From Lethocerus indicus (Eukaryota; Arthropoda; Insecta; Hemiptera; Belostomatidae): a DNA stretch of 64,000 nucleotides. The position numbers were made by a program, and so were the translations under genes. Position 1 is the stretch's first letter, and the number at the start of each line of letters is the position of its first letter. The notes under the pieces are model-generated. The model had not been told where the DNA came from. It ran no database searches and was given only the letters and a program-made list of their open reading frames with translations. This document shows, piece after piece, positions 49,765-61,700 of the stretch. The stretch spans positions 5,456,001 to 5,520,000 of the forward strand of contig JACDQD010000105.1 of the NCBI GenBank assembly GCA_019843655.1, written 5' to 3'.

Positions 49765-52630
49765 ATATCTTCCCCAATTGATTCGGCATAATATATTTCA
49801 TGTAGTTCTGCTTCAAAGAAATATTGATAAATATTCACTTCTCATTAAAATAATTAGTACGACTAGCATTGCATAACTCAAACTTTTCCTAGCGCCATTA
49901 TTTATAGGTCCAGAAGCGAATTTCCCTACTGCTGCGCGAGTGAAATAATTTCGAAAAGGTACTTCAATAAATATGATTTTGACTGGCGGAATATCCACAG
50001 GATTGGAATGAGCGCAAGCCGGCTCCGGTCGCAATAACAGTATAAGTCGGTGTAATTTAACTTTACGGCTGTCTCTCGACTTGAGGTCGTTGAGCTTCCC
50101 TCGGCGATGCGTCGTCCACCACCGAAGACCGAATGTCCTCCCGAGCAAACTCCATTCCCTTGCTCCAACTGCAAAACTGTTCCTGATGTCTACTATTCCG
50201 GAAACCCAAAGGTTTATAGGATAATCCCCCTAATAGCAATAAATTGGTCTTGCCTACTTAATTCCAAAGTCGATCGATTACTGCAGTTTCATTATAGGTT
50301 GCTACGAAAATTATATCATTCTTAAACAAGATCAGCACCTGACCAGTCGGGAATATCATTATTTATTAACAAAAACCGTTAATTTTGCAAACGTCAATTA
50401 TTTTGTTACTGACATAGAAATAATTTTGGGCAGTCCTCTCCTTGGCAGTTTGGGAAGCTCTAAATGCCATATAATGTAAACACTTTATTGGATTGTGCAT
50501 GTGACCTTACTTTGTACTTTTGTTTGGATCGCACTCATTTAAAGAGCCCTTTCTTTCTGCAATATTATGTTCATTACCTTCTTTTCTGTTATCACTGCAC
50601 AGTACAGAACTTCATTTGAGACTTAGTTGGAAAACAAGCAGAGATGCACAGCTGAATGGGTCCCTCAACCCCACGACCCCAGCTCACGTTAAATGCACCC
50701 TATAATTACACGCTGACATAGGAAAATAAACAAGACCCAGCATAAATACTAGGGAATTGAAAATAGTGAGAGGTTTTAGGTGGAAGACACGCTTAAAAAG
50801 ATTCGAATTAATAAAAACCATATCTATGAGATGATCAGACGGGATATGACGGGACAATCGTTGAAAACGGTAAAATGCAATTCGAATTTCGGGTCACGAC
50901 ACGGTTGAAGGCCGCCCGAAAGATGGCATCTAAACTGGGTGTTTAACGCTGACTCCAGCACTCCTACACAATCGTCGTACTACACAGGAAACAATACCGT
51001 TTTAAATTAACATTAATTAAACGAATACGTACTCCTATCATCTGCATGTAAGTTAATACCCCTTAGGGAGAAATTGAAGTTAGTATATTAGGGTACAGGT
51101 TCGTTGAATTTTTGTATTCCCACTATTACTAATAAGCGTGTTCCATTTTTCGGCAATTTTCTCACGCCGAAGTGAAAGCACGGCTTGAGAAAGTGGAGCC
51201 GAGGATGTATTCCAACCGTAATATGGCGTTATAAATTTGTTGCCAAAAAATAATTCCCACCGACAGTTCCTCAACAATGCCTTTCCTCAGGGCGAAGAAT
51301 GGCGATTACGGAGTGTCTCCTGCTGACGTGCTTTTCCTGAACCGTGCGTTTTAACGATATTCACAATGGTACATGCGCCGACAAAAACTCCACAAAGTTG
51401 AAATCACAAGAAGGTAAATATAAAATTGAAGATTACATTAAAGACCCACGCACACAAACTAGAAGGACGATAAGGCGCATTGTTTTTCAGAACCGAACTG
51501 TTAGGGCAATCTGAAAGTTCCGGTTCCCAATACAAACATCGGTGATCTAAGGTTGAAAGGCCATTTTTCATAGACAGTTCTCCTGTATAACATAATAATA
51601 CAACTGTATGTCGTTCACAATAATAAGGAAGAGGAAACTCCTTTAATAAATCAATCTTTAATCAATTCTTGCTGAATGAATAATTCTTTAATATTATAAG
51701 ACTGAGTTTATAGTAAATTAGTAAAGGGGATTTACAGAACCCGTATAACGCATTCTTCCCTTTAACAAACGACAAATGAAATCATCGGCCGAGGGGGACA
51801 AATTGCCTCTCCCCCTAATGAACAGACAAAACACCCATGAAACGCTTCTGTCGAACACCTTGTGTACAGTCTCAACTTGCCGCCACATACGGGCCTAATG
51901 ACATCGATTTCTCTTTTATTCAACAACCTCTATTGGGCATTCGAGAAATAAACTGGTTACGAAACGGTTGAGTATTTCAAATATTCAAGAGGAGAACAAC
52001 AAGGAGGCGTCGCTCCCCCACGTTAAAAGGCTTAACCGCGGCCTCTCGAACAAAACGGACTACCTCTGGAAATAAATCAATTGTGCAACACCCAAATGTC
52101 CGATTCACAGGATTGCGTTCAGACAGGAAAAATAATGCCTCTTCCTTTTACCTTTTTTTTCGGCCCGACTTATAAACTGGTTTTAGAGAAATAGAAAAGA
52201 GTGGACGGGACCCATAAGAGGAGATAAGCCGGATCGGTTTAAGAGTCAAATATTTGAGACACAACGTTCGAGGCGTGCTCCGGCGCAGATAAGAACAAGT
52301 TCGATAACCTAGAATTATTATAAGGCAAACATTTTTCGTTGAAATTAACTAACAATTCTGGTTTTTGTCGGCCATGACAAAAGCGTAACAATCGTTGTCA
52401 TCCGAAAGGGTGAAGTGGAGATGATAATACTTTCATAGTAACAAACAGAGGTCCACCTCTAGGAAATTATATGTTGGCACTCACTTTCAGTAGATTCCGT
52501 ATGTTAAAACTATTTTCGACATTTTAAAAACAATGATCATAGTTAATATTAGATATCATCGAATGTTGTGTGTCGAAAAATATATGTGCCAGAAACCGGA
52601 ACATAAATTGATTATTTTCGCAACACCTCT
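49765..52630. other. Non-coding with CpG patches
   Basis: CpG-richer at about 50010-50160, 51240-51350 and 51780-52080. Otherwise AT-rich. Frames such as 49813-50148 (minus strand) are unfamiliar. Confidence 0.5.
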
Positions 52631-52975
52631 GATTTTCGTGCTCGAGTTGCGATTTAGAAGCCTGCGGGTCCAGTGCTTGCCGAAACGGCAATTTAAACGG
52701 CCGTAAAATTCGGTTGGGTGAACACCGAAATGGGGACCCACAAGCCACCAGACAAAAACAAGTCCCCAAAGCGAGGACGAATTTCCGAAGAATTTTTATG
52801 CCTCGTTCTCCAATCGAAATGTCGTCAGGAAAGAGAGAAAGGAAAAAGAAGACTTCCACGAGACGGGCGCATTACTGTAGCTGTTTTAAGTCGGAGCGAG
52901 CCATCTAAACAAATGCTGAACGTTCTATATCCCCAGGCTATGTCCTTTTACAATAAGATCAAAGAGTACTGAAAT
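52631..52975. other. GC-richer block with opposing frames
   Basis: Overlapping frames on both strands (52524-52859 minus, 52718-52972 plus), with no recognisable domain. The plus-strand translation is Lys/Arg/Glu-rich because of purine bias. Confidence 0.2.
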
Positions 52976-55120
52976 GATACGACGCCATTAAACTGAATTT
53001 AAGGAACCGCTAAGTGCAACATTTCGTAACGTTGTTTTGCCGGCCAAATATTCTCAACCAGCTCTTAAAGCGTGTCAGAATATGTAGTGTAAAACGGGTG
53101 TGGATAAAAATCCGATCGTACATAAATAAAAAAATACACAATACATGAATATTAAGTAAGTGTACATAATAATAATAATATACGCTAGATCCATTTGCGC
53201 AATTTATGCTAGAATCTGGAGCTTTTGTCATATACAAAAATTACTCTCACTGACCAAAAGCCGGTTCGCGCTTGTGGACAACAGACAGACTAAGAAACTT
53301 CCGACCCATTAACATAAATAAAATAATTGATCGGGGTCTGTGTAGCATGGACCTGGCTGTTTGAAAGACCGGCCAGCGGTCATTTCGAGCCTACTAGCTA
53401 CAGGTTTAACAACCTGCACCCCCGGTGTCTGTCTGGTTCTTGGGATATCTAGATTAAGATTGCATTAAACTGTGTTTAACAATTGAAATATCGGCGCTGT
53501 GATACACTATTAAGAAAAATATTAAATAATAGTCGGAATTATCAAGTTGTAAGAAGAAAATGAATTCACGTCCGATACACGCGGAAAAAACAAGTAACAA
53601 ACAGACAGGCGAGGTCAGGGGCATTGGATTGATTGTTGCCGGCTGTCAACCTTCGGTTTCTTAGCCCATTGCCAATTGCGAATTAGGAAAGCGGACAGTC
53701 GCCTCCATTAATATACCGAATGCATATTCCCAATCATGAATCACGTACACTATCCAATAAGAACCTAATTCCGTTATTACACTCGTTTATATCCAAAATT
53801 ACGAACCTGAACATTAAAAATGAATCGTGCGTCCTTATGAACAATATTCCTTTTGCTACTTAATACTTTAATAACATATTTTTTAAAATTTCATTCCGAA
53901 ATATCTTCCGAAAATGTAAAGGAATACGGGAGTTTTCGATAGTAAAATTTCCGTTTGCGAACAGAGAGAGGATTTGTTATTCAAACGTGGTCCCCTGCTT
54001 TAACTTATTCAAAGCACGCGCGAATATTATTACGAGTATAATTAATTACGTCACAACGGATAGGAAGACAGGAAACAGTATGCAAATACCTTTTATGATT
54101 GTTACTTTAGAAAATAAGAAACGGACACCTGTAATTAATTGCTAATGTCGATATATTTCTAGCTAGTCACACACCTTCGATAGATATATGAAGGGGGGAA
54201 TATCACTTCTGTCTCCACTCTCTAATTTGGTCCTAATTAATGGCGGTTTCGGTTTTTCACCACCAGTAGCATCTGTCTTACATTAACATTGAATAAATCG
54301 GATTCTTCATCGGAACCTGAAATGCCGACGTGCGTTATATTACTGACGGAATGCGAATGTCAATGGAAAAAGAAATATATGATAGTCGAACCCCTCTAAG
54401 ATTCCAAAAAAACGTCTGGTGTTATACATATTATCTCCCCTCTCTCCACCGTCTAGAAACCGTTGAGCTTCCAGTAAGAAGTCAAACAATTTGTAATGTC
54501 TCTGGTGGACTAAAAATAGACATATTTATGTAACTTTTCATTCGATTCGGTGCGTGTTGTCCATTGTCTTTCAGCTTTCCTAATGTAGAAATGACTATAA
54601 TCAGTACATGTTATCCTCAATATTAACATTATTCAAAAATTTAAAAAATATTAGTCGTATTTCGGACGACAATAGTGAAAACGAAAATGAAAATCATCAC
54701 ACAAAGGTTTTTCGGCATTGATAATTGGAGTTAACCGAGCGTGTAAAATGAATGGTAATAATGGTGGGGAGCCTGCTGGTGACAAGGAAGGGTTACGTCA
54801 TCGGCGGCTGTTACAAAGACTGAAATTGTCGGGAAATTTCTGTCAATAACAACGACCAACAATAAAGGAGGTGTCTCCACTCAACCGCAGTCAACAAGCC
54901 TTCCGTAACTAAGATACTTAATTATTATAAAATCGAATATTTGGGGTGAACGTAACGTTCATTTTTGCTCAGAGGGCGAGTGGAAACAGAGCGCGATGAT
55001 ATCCCGAACGGTCGCGGATAATTAAATAAAATTATTGTACCGTTAATAAATGATCTATGAATTCTCGTATGAAATCTTTCTTTTCATTGAAACCAGCGTT
55101 TTCTTACCGTGAAGCGTACG
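52976..55120. other. Non-coding, AT-rich
   Basis: Small CpG patches near 53320-53440 and 54740-54900. GGGAAATTTC near 54829 resembles an NF-kB-type site, but a single match means little. Nothing else. Confidence 0.5.
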
Positions 55121-55345
55121 TGTTGTTAGTATAGCAAGCGATGCAAAGAGAGGAGGGAAGGTCGGTTGTTGCAGGTGGGTGCAGTACGCCCACTCCATTT
55201 AACCCGAGTCCAACTGCACATGTCATTAAATTCCCCGCATCCTACGAACGCCCGGGGACCCCTCTTATCGGACAATAGCGTACGTTCGGACAGAGTCATC
55301 ATCATCTTCGGCGACCGTCCAGCCATCGACAAACAACCGCAACCG
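55121..55345. other. GC-richer block
   Basis: Opposing short frames, unfamiliar. Candidate regulatory block by composition only. Confidence 0.15.
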
Positions 55346-55855
55346 CATCATCAATATGTCTCTTTTTACGTTATTTTTATTGTTTTGGGGCTTTGACCGT
55401 TTGTTTCATTTTTACGTTCTAAATGGCACGAATTATAACATTCTGACCCCGGTTAGAATCCACAAATGCCCTAAATTATATACCAATATTATCCATTATT
55501 TATACCTATCTATTACTTCATCTGTAAGCAAGCGCGGTAACATCTCCTAAGCTATAGAAGTTTGAAGTGGGGTTAAATTTCTAGTTCAAAATTAAGTTTA
55601 TAAATTTATAGCGATAGTTATCATTAAGTTGGAGTTCACGTTTCATGCATCGTCAAACCACGCAATGGGGTCAAATCACGAAATTTCCTGCTGGTGACAG
55701 CGCGTAATAAATTACAGCCTGTTATCTGACTTTGAATAGTAAATTTGGTAAGTTATTTAGTAAGTCCGAACTTTCGGAATTAACATCCCCTGCAATTGTC
55801 TACCCAGTCTTCAAATTAATTAGAATTAATTAGAGGGCAGTGTATTGAATGAATT
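55346..55855. other. AT-rich spacer
   Basis: Featureless apart from the tandem TAATTA repeat at its right end. Confidence 0.55.
55814..55833 (+). repeat. Tandem AATTAATTAG pair
   Basis: Two perfect head-to-tail copies of AATTAATTAG. Each carries a TAATTA homeodomain core, spaced exactly 10 bp apart, which puts both on the same face of the helix. It could be a paired homeodomain site or simple slippage. Confidence 0.6.
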
Positions 55856-56120
55856 TAAAAATTCCCAATGCCACGCGGTGGGTAAGGTCCTAGCGCAGCC
55901 TCCTTTCGGCGGGTAAATGAGACCCGCGTCGTCGTCGTCGTCTCTTTACATGGCTTTAAAATAGAACATGGGCGTGTGCCGAAATTCTTGTTGCGACGCA
56001 GAACAATTTTAGATCTATCGGAGGGGGACTGGGGGTGTGTGAAGGAGTAGGAGCACAACGCGAGTGCTCCCTAGGCCTAAACCTAGGCACCCATCACGGC
56101 CCATTCTATTAAATGAAATC
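55856..56120. other. CpG-rich block with (GTC)5
   Basis: (GTC)5 at 55928-55942 and a G-rich patch at 56020-56050. The minus-strand 67-codon frame is unfamiliar. Confidence 0.2.
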
Positions 56121-56635
56121 GCTGCCGGAGGCTCAATTATCAAAAATCAGTAGTTTTATTAACCGAGATTAACAACAGCTTACATTAATTTTGTGTCCTG
56201 CAGTAGACTAGACCTTAATTCCCACTACCTACAGTAGTATTCTGCCTGGACTATAGTGGCACTGGACAATCAGCCACGGAGTCATGATGATATTCCAAAC
56301 GTACGGCGAAACCGGAAATTTAGTACTCGATTATATAATTACTGGTGAAAAACTGTACCAATATTTATTTAGTACAAACATAAGGGTAGGGGGATAAAAT
56401 TAATATGCACGGGTTAATAAGAGAGTTACCAGTATTAATCAAAATAGGGTGTCAGTAATCTTTCTTCTTCCTACTCGGAAAATAAATACAAGGAACCCAT
56501 ATAATGTTTTAATTTGAAGTATACTGATTGAATTTATACATAAATCATACGGCTTAAACACTTCTTTAGCCTTCAAAGTGTGACTGTCGGTTATTTAAAA
56601 CTATAAAATAAATAAAAGGGGGGACAGTCTAGGCC
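56121..56635. other. Non-coding, AT-rich
   Basis: Nothing recognisable. Confidence 0.6.
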
Positions 56636-57190
56636 CGTTTGAAAAGGACATTGAAAGAAGGATCAGTTGACAGTAGGAGAACAATCAGGTTTGAGGGAGG
56701 CCACTGGGTTGGCATGGCTCCAGTGTGTTGGCCACATAACCCAATACCAGCCATAGTCAGAAGGTCAATGTCACCCACTAGACACTTGAGAACCGAGACC
56801 GTCGAGACTTTCTCGGAATTCTAGCCAAAAGATCGGACATTTTTGCCAAGCGAAAAAGAATTTGAACCTCCGTCCGAATGCCGAACGTTCGGAAAAATGT
56901 GCAAGAAATAAGAGCCGCCGATGGCTCCGGATCGACGGGTCGTCGTATAAAAACTCTCCCCTTTGGATGAAGCCACATTTCACCATCCACTGGCCCTGCC
57001 TGACACTCCCTGCCGTTAGATGGCAAAATACGCCGGCCCGGTCATATGCAGCCTTCTTAGGATTCCCAGGCGTAATCGGGACATAGAATATAATATAAGA
57101 ATATACAAAAGAAAACGCATGCAGGCAGGCCCTCTTAACCGGTTTCACCTTCGGCTGAAAGGTCGTCATAATTAAACCGACCGGCATCGG
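56636..57190. other. GC-richer block with opposing frames
   Basis: The minus strand holds an ATG-started 138-codon frame (56771-57187), one of the longest outside low-complexity sequence. The plus strand has frames of 61 and 74 codons. The minus-strand product is basic and aromatic-rich and matches nothing I know. In a block this GC-rich such a length is not surprising. Candidate exon or regulatory block. Confidence 0.15.
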
Positions 57191-57306
57191 TGGTTCGGGG
57201 ACACTGCAGAAAGTAGCACATCTTGCGAATTATACTGAAATGAAACATTGGCTGTATAAAAATATTTGACGAAACTATTTTTCTTCCGGCTACAGTAAAA
57301 CAACCC

Positions 57307-57411
57307 GAATGCATACATTAATACATTATTTACTTCCCTCCCAGATTACCATTTTTATAAATATAAATTGGAGTACATTTTATCAAGAATACACGGAATG
57401 CATACATTAAT
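57307..57411 (+). repeat. 16-bp direct repeat pair
   Basis: GAATGCATACATTAAT occurs at 57307-57322 and again at 57396-57411, 89 bases apart start to start. The intervening sequence is AT-rich. It could be the trace of a local duplication. Confidence 0.75.
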
Positions 57412-57639
57412 TTATATACACTCCGCGCCAAAAACGATGAATTTATTCTCATACGTTTGAAGTTTTGTTTAGTAAGCACGCTACCTGTGAAGTGCTGATT
57501 TGTACGGAATTTTGGCGGCTCCATTTTATAAACTCGTTTTTAAATTCAAAAAATGTATAAACCTGGTTATCAAAAATTAAAAAGTACAACAAAGAAAAAC
57601 TAAAAACCGATTATGCTTCCAGCTTTTTTGTATGGATTC

Positions 57640-58010
57640 CTTACTAAGGTAAAGTAAGCGGCAGGTGCGAAATATCGGGAACCCTGGCCGCCTCTTTGGT
57701 ATGTATAAAATTCGCAGACGTCGGGCTACCGTATGGTTGAATTAACGGTGCTCAATCGTTTCACCGACTGTCGTACCTCGGCTCCCTATACGTCAGAAGA
57801 CGGACAGAATACTCCCCTCAGCGGATGGAGTCGAAAAAGAAACGAGATCCGATGACATAACCGGTAGGGAAAACAGGTAGGGAAGAGGACGGGGAGGGGC
57901 TGGAGACCTTGAGCCATCTCGGCCCCCACCCGCCACCACCGCCGCCGCCGCCGCCTCCCTAAACCGCCCCTCCCAGCGGGGCCACCCAAACAACTCACCA
58001 GTGGGAGGAA
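57640..58010. other. GC-rich block with (CCG)n
   Basis: (CCA)2(CCG)5 at 57933-57953 in CpG-rich sequence. The Arg- or Ala-run frames on the minus strand come from this trinucleotide. Confidence 0.4.
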
Positions 58011-58790
58011 ATTCTAACTGGCAGTCTAATAAGAAACAATCACACGGACAACATTATAAATGAGTGTAATCACTGCAGAGACAGGTCCATTAACCCTCCT
58101 CAAATGCCTTGTCCGAGCTTTAAAATATTTAATTTCGGGTTTCCTTCAGACAAAATAGAAAAGTTGGCGATTTTTAACGTTAAAAAACGCGAGTAATCAT
58201 CCAACGCTCGTTATCATTCGGAAAGATAATTTTATGAACAATGCATTCGGCTTATCTAACGCATTAGTTAACTTAATGTGTTTCCTATAATTCAGAAATA
58301 AAACGATTCATGCCAAGTATTGGATAATTTTCACAGAATGTCTACGGATAGAAGTGAAATAATTTCATTACTTCGTAACTTGGTGCACTAGATTCCACTT
58401 TACATCATCTTACTTTGACATCATAAATATATTTTAAGTACATACGTATATGTTTAGTAGACTGTACGAATTGAATATTTTTACAAACATATTTAAATAA
58501 CAGAAAGAAATACATTTCAGGAAAAGCCCTTCCTTAAAGAAAAAGTATGGCATCTAATATTTAGAGAACAGTGTATCATAATTATAAATAAATATAATGC
58601 GTAATAAGGAATCGTCCTATACTAATGTCAAGGGTAGCGATATAAAATAGACCTCTCGACATTAAACCCACAGACATAACTTCCTCAGCAATGTAAACGT
58701 CGAAATGATTCACGCAGCGGATTTCCTGTGTAAGACCAAGAGATGGGCGAGTGTGCGCTTCAAATTGTAATTCCAGGATGGAGCGCGGCT
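58011..58790. other. Non-coding, AT-rich
   Basis: Nothing recognisable. Confidence 0.6.
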
Positions 58791-58796
58791 AACAAC

Positions 58797-58890
58797 AAAG
58801 AGCGAAAAAGAAGGAATAGAAAAGACTAGGAAAAAGTGAAGAGAAGAATGGTGGAGGGAGGGAGAGAGGGAGAGAGTGAGTGAGAGGGAA
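58797..58890 (+). repeat. Polypurine tract
   Basis: Nearly pure A/G on the + strand, with irregular GGAG/GAGA motifs. It is separated by about 80 bases from the (GA)28 array. Confidence 0.85.
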
Positions 58891-58976
58891 GCTAGTGTAG
58901 TGTGACTGGGGGCTATTTGTGTTTGACCTTCACATCAGATGTTTCATTCATTACTGAAACATTACAAATGGGGAGA

Positions 58977-58980
<4 letters not shown>

Positions 58981-59037
<57 letters not shown>
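58981..59037 (+). repeat. (GA)28 microsatellite
   Basis: An uninterrupted GA run, extended on both sides by purine-rich sequence (about 58970-59065). It explains the Glu/Arg and Ser/Leu repeat frames on both strands. GAGA is also the core of GAF (Trl) binding in insects. Confidence 0.97.
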
Positions 59038-59043
<6 letters not shown>

Positions 59044-59065
59044 AGGGAAAGAAAGAAGAGGAAAT

Positions 59066-60045
59066 GGGGAATGGCGAAGGGGTGGGACAAAGACACATTG
59101 CGGAAGGGAGGAGAACACGAAAGGCTCGTGAACATTCAAGAAAGGGGAAGGTTCCCCTTCCCCCCGATCCCATGATCACGAATTCACAACCATTTTATCG
59201 GATTCAGTAAGAAATCTTAAATCCCTCTTCGTTAATGAAATACGCTCTATTTTGTTTGAAAACACTTAACATTCGAAGTTCCTAGTAGCAGCTTCACGCT
59301 GAACCCAAAGGGAAACTCATCACTAACAGTTCTTACAGGATATAACTGATGGAATGAGACTGACGTCTCTTCTCTGGTGGCGAAAAGACGGTCTAGCTTA
59401 GGAAGAGTGATGATATTCCACCTCAAATAAATAAAACCTTTCTCATCATGAAACTGCGGAATAAGTAATACATTTAACCATCATTATGATCATGTAGCGC
59501 AGTTCGGTTCTTATCGGAATGTTTATTTAATTTTTAGACTACACTTAGCTATTAGGCCAATAGGGTTTCAAAGCAATCGTACAAAAAATTAAAAAGAAAC
59601 CATCCACAGTGATCAGAATATGATACATTAAAAATTCTTTACACAATAAAAGACCAAAAAGTATGGAAGCTTATAATGCAGATCATTTCCTGCACTACCT
59701 CCGACTAAGCTAGTCAATAATTTTTCATCGTTTTATAGGTATAACAAAATCTACACGTTAGATTCCCGCGAACTCTGTTAACCTATAAATATATCATAAA
59801 TTACACCATAAAATGCTGCGTAAATAAAGACCACATTTAACGGAATACTGAAATAATGGCTGGTTAATAATGCGATAATTTAGTTAAATGATAAATTATG
59901 AGCCAAATTCCAACGCAAATGTGTATAATTTAAATTATCCTACGATTGGCGCCAAAGTGAAGTATTATAAACACAAGAGAGTCTGAATCTGAAATTAAAA
60001 GGTCAAAAAATGAAAAAAGTTCCGTTTAATTTGGTCGAATCGTGA
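59066..60045. other. Non-coding, AT-rich after 59220
   Basis: The purine bias fades by about 59150. Nothing recognisable after that. Confidence 0.55.
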
Positions 60046-60480
60046 ATTCAAAGACGATGATTCATCTAGGGCATTCATCCGTAGTGAATCGCGCGAATTC
60101 GGGCGGGCCGAGGTAGGCGTGGCGCGCCAACCCACAGGCACGCTAACCCAGACAGACGCCAAACGCTTTTAGAGGTCACCGCCCAAAAAATAAGAGATAA
60201 ATCCTATAACACATGTTCAATTGCCGAAAATTCCCAAGGCAATTAATGGAATGGGAATGGTCCTATTAGAGACCGCCCAGGTGGACAGAACTGAAGGAGC
60301 TGCCCGTTTCGAGTGGAGAAATCGCGAGCTAATTGAAGAAACCCAAATAAAGATATTTGGCGCGCCGATGTGTGCGAGATAGTCTGAGCCTGGCCAAGGT
60401 TAAGGCCGATCGTCCCGACTCCAAATTTCGAGGCCTAAAACTGCCGCCTCTCTTATACATATCTCGGCAAATTTTAACGT
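60046..60480. promoter_or_regulatory. CpG-rich block with tandem TEAD cores
   Basis: GGAATG is repeated head to tail at 60248-60259. It is the core bound by TEAD/Scalloped proteins. GGCGCGCC-like and CACCGCCC motifs are present in the same block. No meaningful frame. Candidate enhancer. Confidence 0.22.
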
Positions 60481-61080
60481 TATATTGGTATCACTATTAT
60501 GTCCGATAGATTGTTAATTTTCATTTAAATATATAGTTAGCCCCTCTTTGCCAAACAGCATTTTTCCCACTATATTATATATTCGAATATATTTATTTCT
60601 TGTTCTTAATTTAGTTATGCATATATATAGTTATATATATATACATCCTTCAAAGATTTTTCGAAATTTCCAAACTTGAGTGAATTCATACTAAAAATTT
60701 GATAAGAATCAAATTGCTCATCTAATGGAACCGAATCATCAAATATGAATGAACCGAAGAACAGTCGAACGTTGAGTGAAAGAATTCAATCAATTAAACA
60801 AAATTGAAATATATAATTAATCGGACTAATTTAGTTTAACATTTCTACTTTTAGTTAACAAATCTACGGTAATTGGGCTAAGAAAAATATTGGGTTTTTA
60901 GAAACTACCCGCATGAAGAAATAAAATCAAAACTGACCACCCGGGGGATGTCCCTCCGTATATCGATTGAGTGTCCAACCAGAATACTACCATCGAATAT
61001 TCTTTAACCTAATCCCTCGGTAAAAGTACACGAATGAGATAACATACATATCCACCAATATCGAAAGTAATAGTCGCGCG
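60481..61080. other. AT-rich spacer with two palindromes
   Basis: ATATATTCGAATATAT (60577-60592) is a perfect 16-bp palindrome. AATTTGAT/ATCAAATT (60696-60703, 60708-60715) is a perfect 8-bp stem with a 4-base loop. Two short AT runs lie at 60621-60643. No gene. Confidence 0.6.
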
Positions 61081-61120
61081 TAAGATCATCGAACTAGCCA
61101 GAAAAGTTTACATAGTACTA

Positions 61121-61317
61121 GAGCGAGTGGAGAAAGTGTAAAGAGGAAACCTAAACGACGTAGGTATAGGGGGAAGGAAAATGGCGGAAAAAGGCAGAAA
61201 AAAGGAGAATACAGGATTGAGAAAGGTTGAGACGCGGGCAAGGGGAGATGGAGTTATACAGAGAAAGAGAGAAAGATAGGGGAACAGAGAAAGAGGGAAA
61301 GAGAGAAAGATAGAGTA
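61121..61317 (+). repeat. Polypurine tract
   Basis: Purine-dominated on the + strand. Includes a 16-bp direct repeat AAAGAGAGAAAGATAG at 61264-61279 and 61298-61313. The minus-strand Ser/Phe/Leu-rich frames are artefacts of this composition. Confidence 0.85.
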
Positions 61318-61700
61318 GCCAGCTGTGGAGCGGGTAGCGGGTCCTCCAAGGGCGACCACTTAAAGACGAAGAACGGCGCGAGGGGGGCCGGCCAGAGGGC
61401 GTCGCCCTCTCACTCGCACGCACGCACATCGCACATCCCTCTCTCGCTCTCACTCACTCTCTCTCCTCTCTCCCATTTCCCTCTTTCTCTCTGTTGCTCG
61501 GACCCGCGGTGTCTGTCGACCAGTATAACAGTTTCACTTTCGCCTCCTTATCGACGCCGAGAGAGAGCTCTCTCTCGGTGGCCACATCATACCTCAGACT
61601 CGTTCCACTGACTGACTGACTCTGACCACTCCTCACTCCATATAACCCACTCTCCCAAAATCGGCCCCTCTCCCCTACGCCCGCCCGGTAACAGTTTGGT
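61318..61700. promoter_or_regulatory. CpG-rich block with a purine-to-pyrimidine switch and GAGA palindrome
   Basis: A GC-rich core (61370-61410) carries GGCCGGCC and an 8-bp inverted repeat AGAGGGCG/CGCCCTCT (61394-61410). The + strand then turns pyrimidine-rich (61403-61498). A perfect 22-bp palindrome follows at 61557-61578, two opposed CCGAGAGAGAG half-sites meeting at AGCT. (ACTG)n lies at 61607-61621. Opposed GAGA sites fit GAF-type binding. CCAGAGGGCG resembles a CTCF core. A promoter or boundary element is plausible, but no start site is identifiable. Confidence 0.3.
61557..61578. repeat. 22-bp perfect palindrome made of GAGA half-sites
   Basis: The half-site CCGAGAGAGAG is followed immediately by its reverse complement, with no spacer. 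It is the longest perfect non-AT palindrome I found. Confidence 0.9.

Noticed and set aside
54825..54842. NF-kB-type site GGGAAATTTC
   Set aside because: A single imperfect 10-mer in AT-rich sequence without neighbouring sites; expected by chance.
58902..59210. Frames of Arg/Glu or Ser/Leu repeats on both strands
   Set aside because: They are translations of the (GA)28 array.
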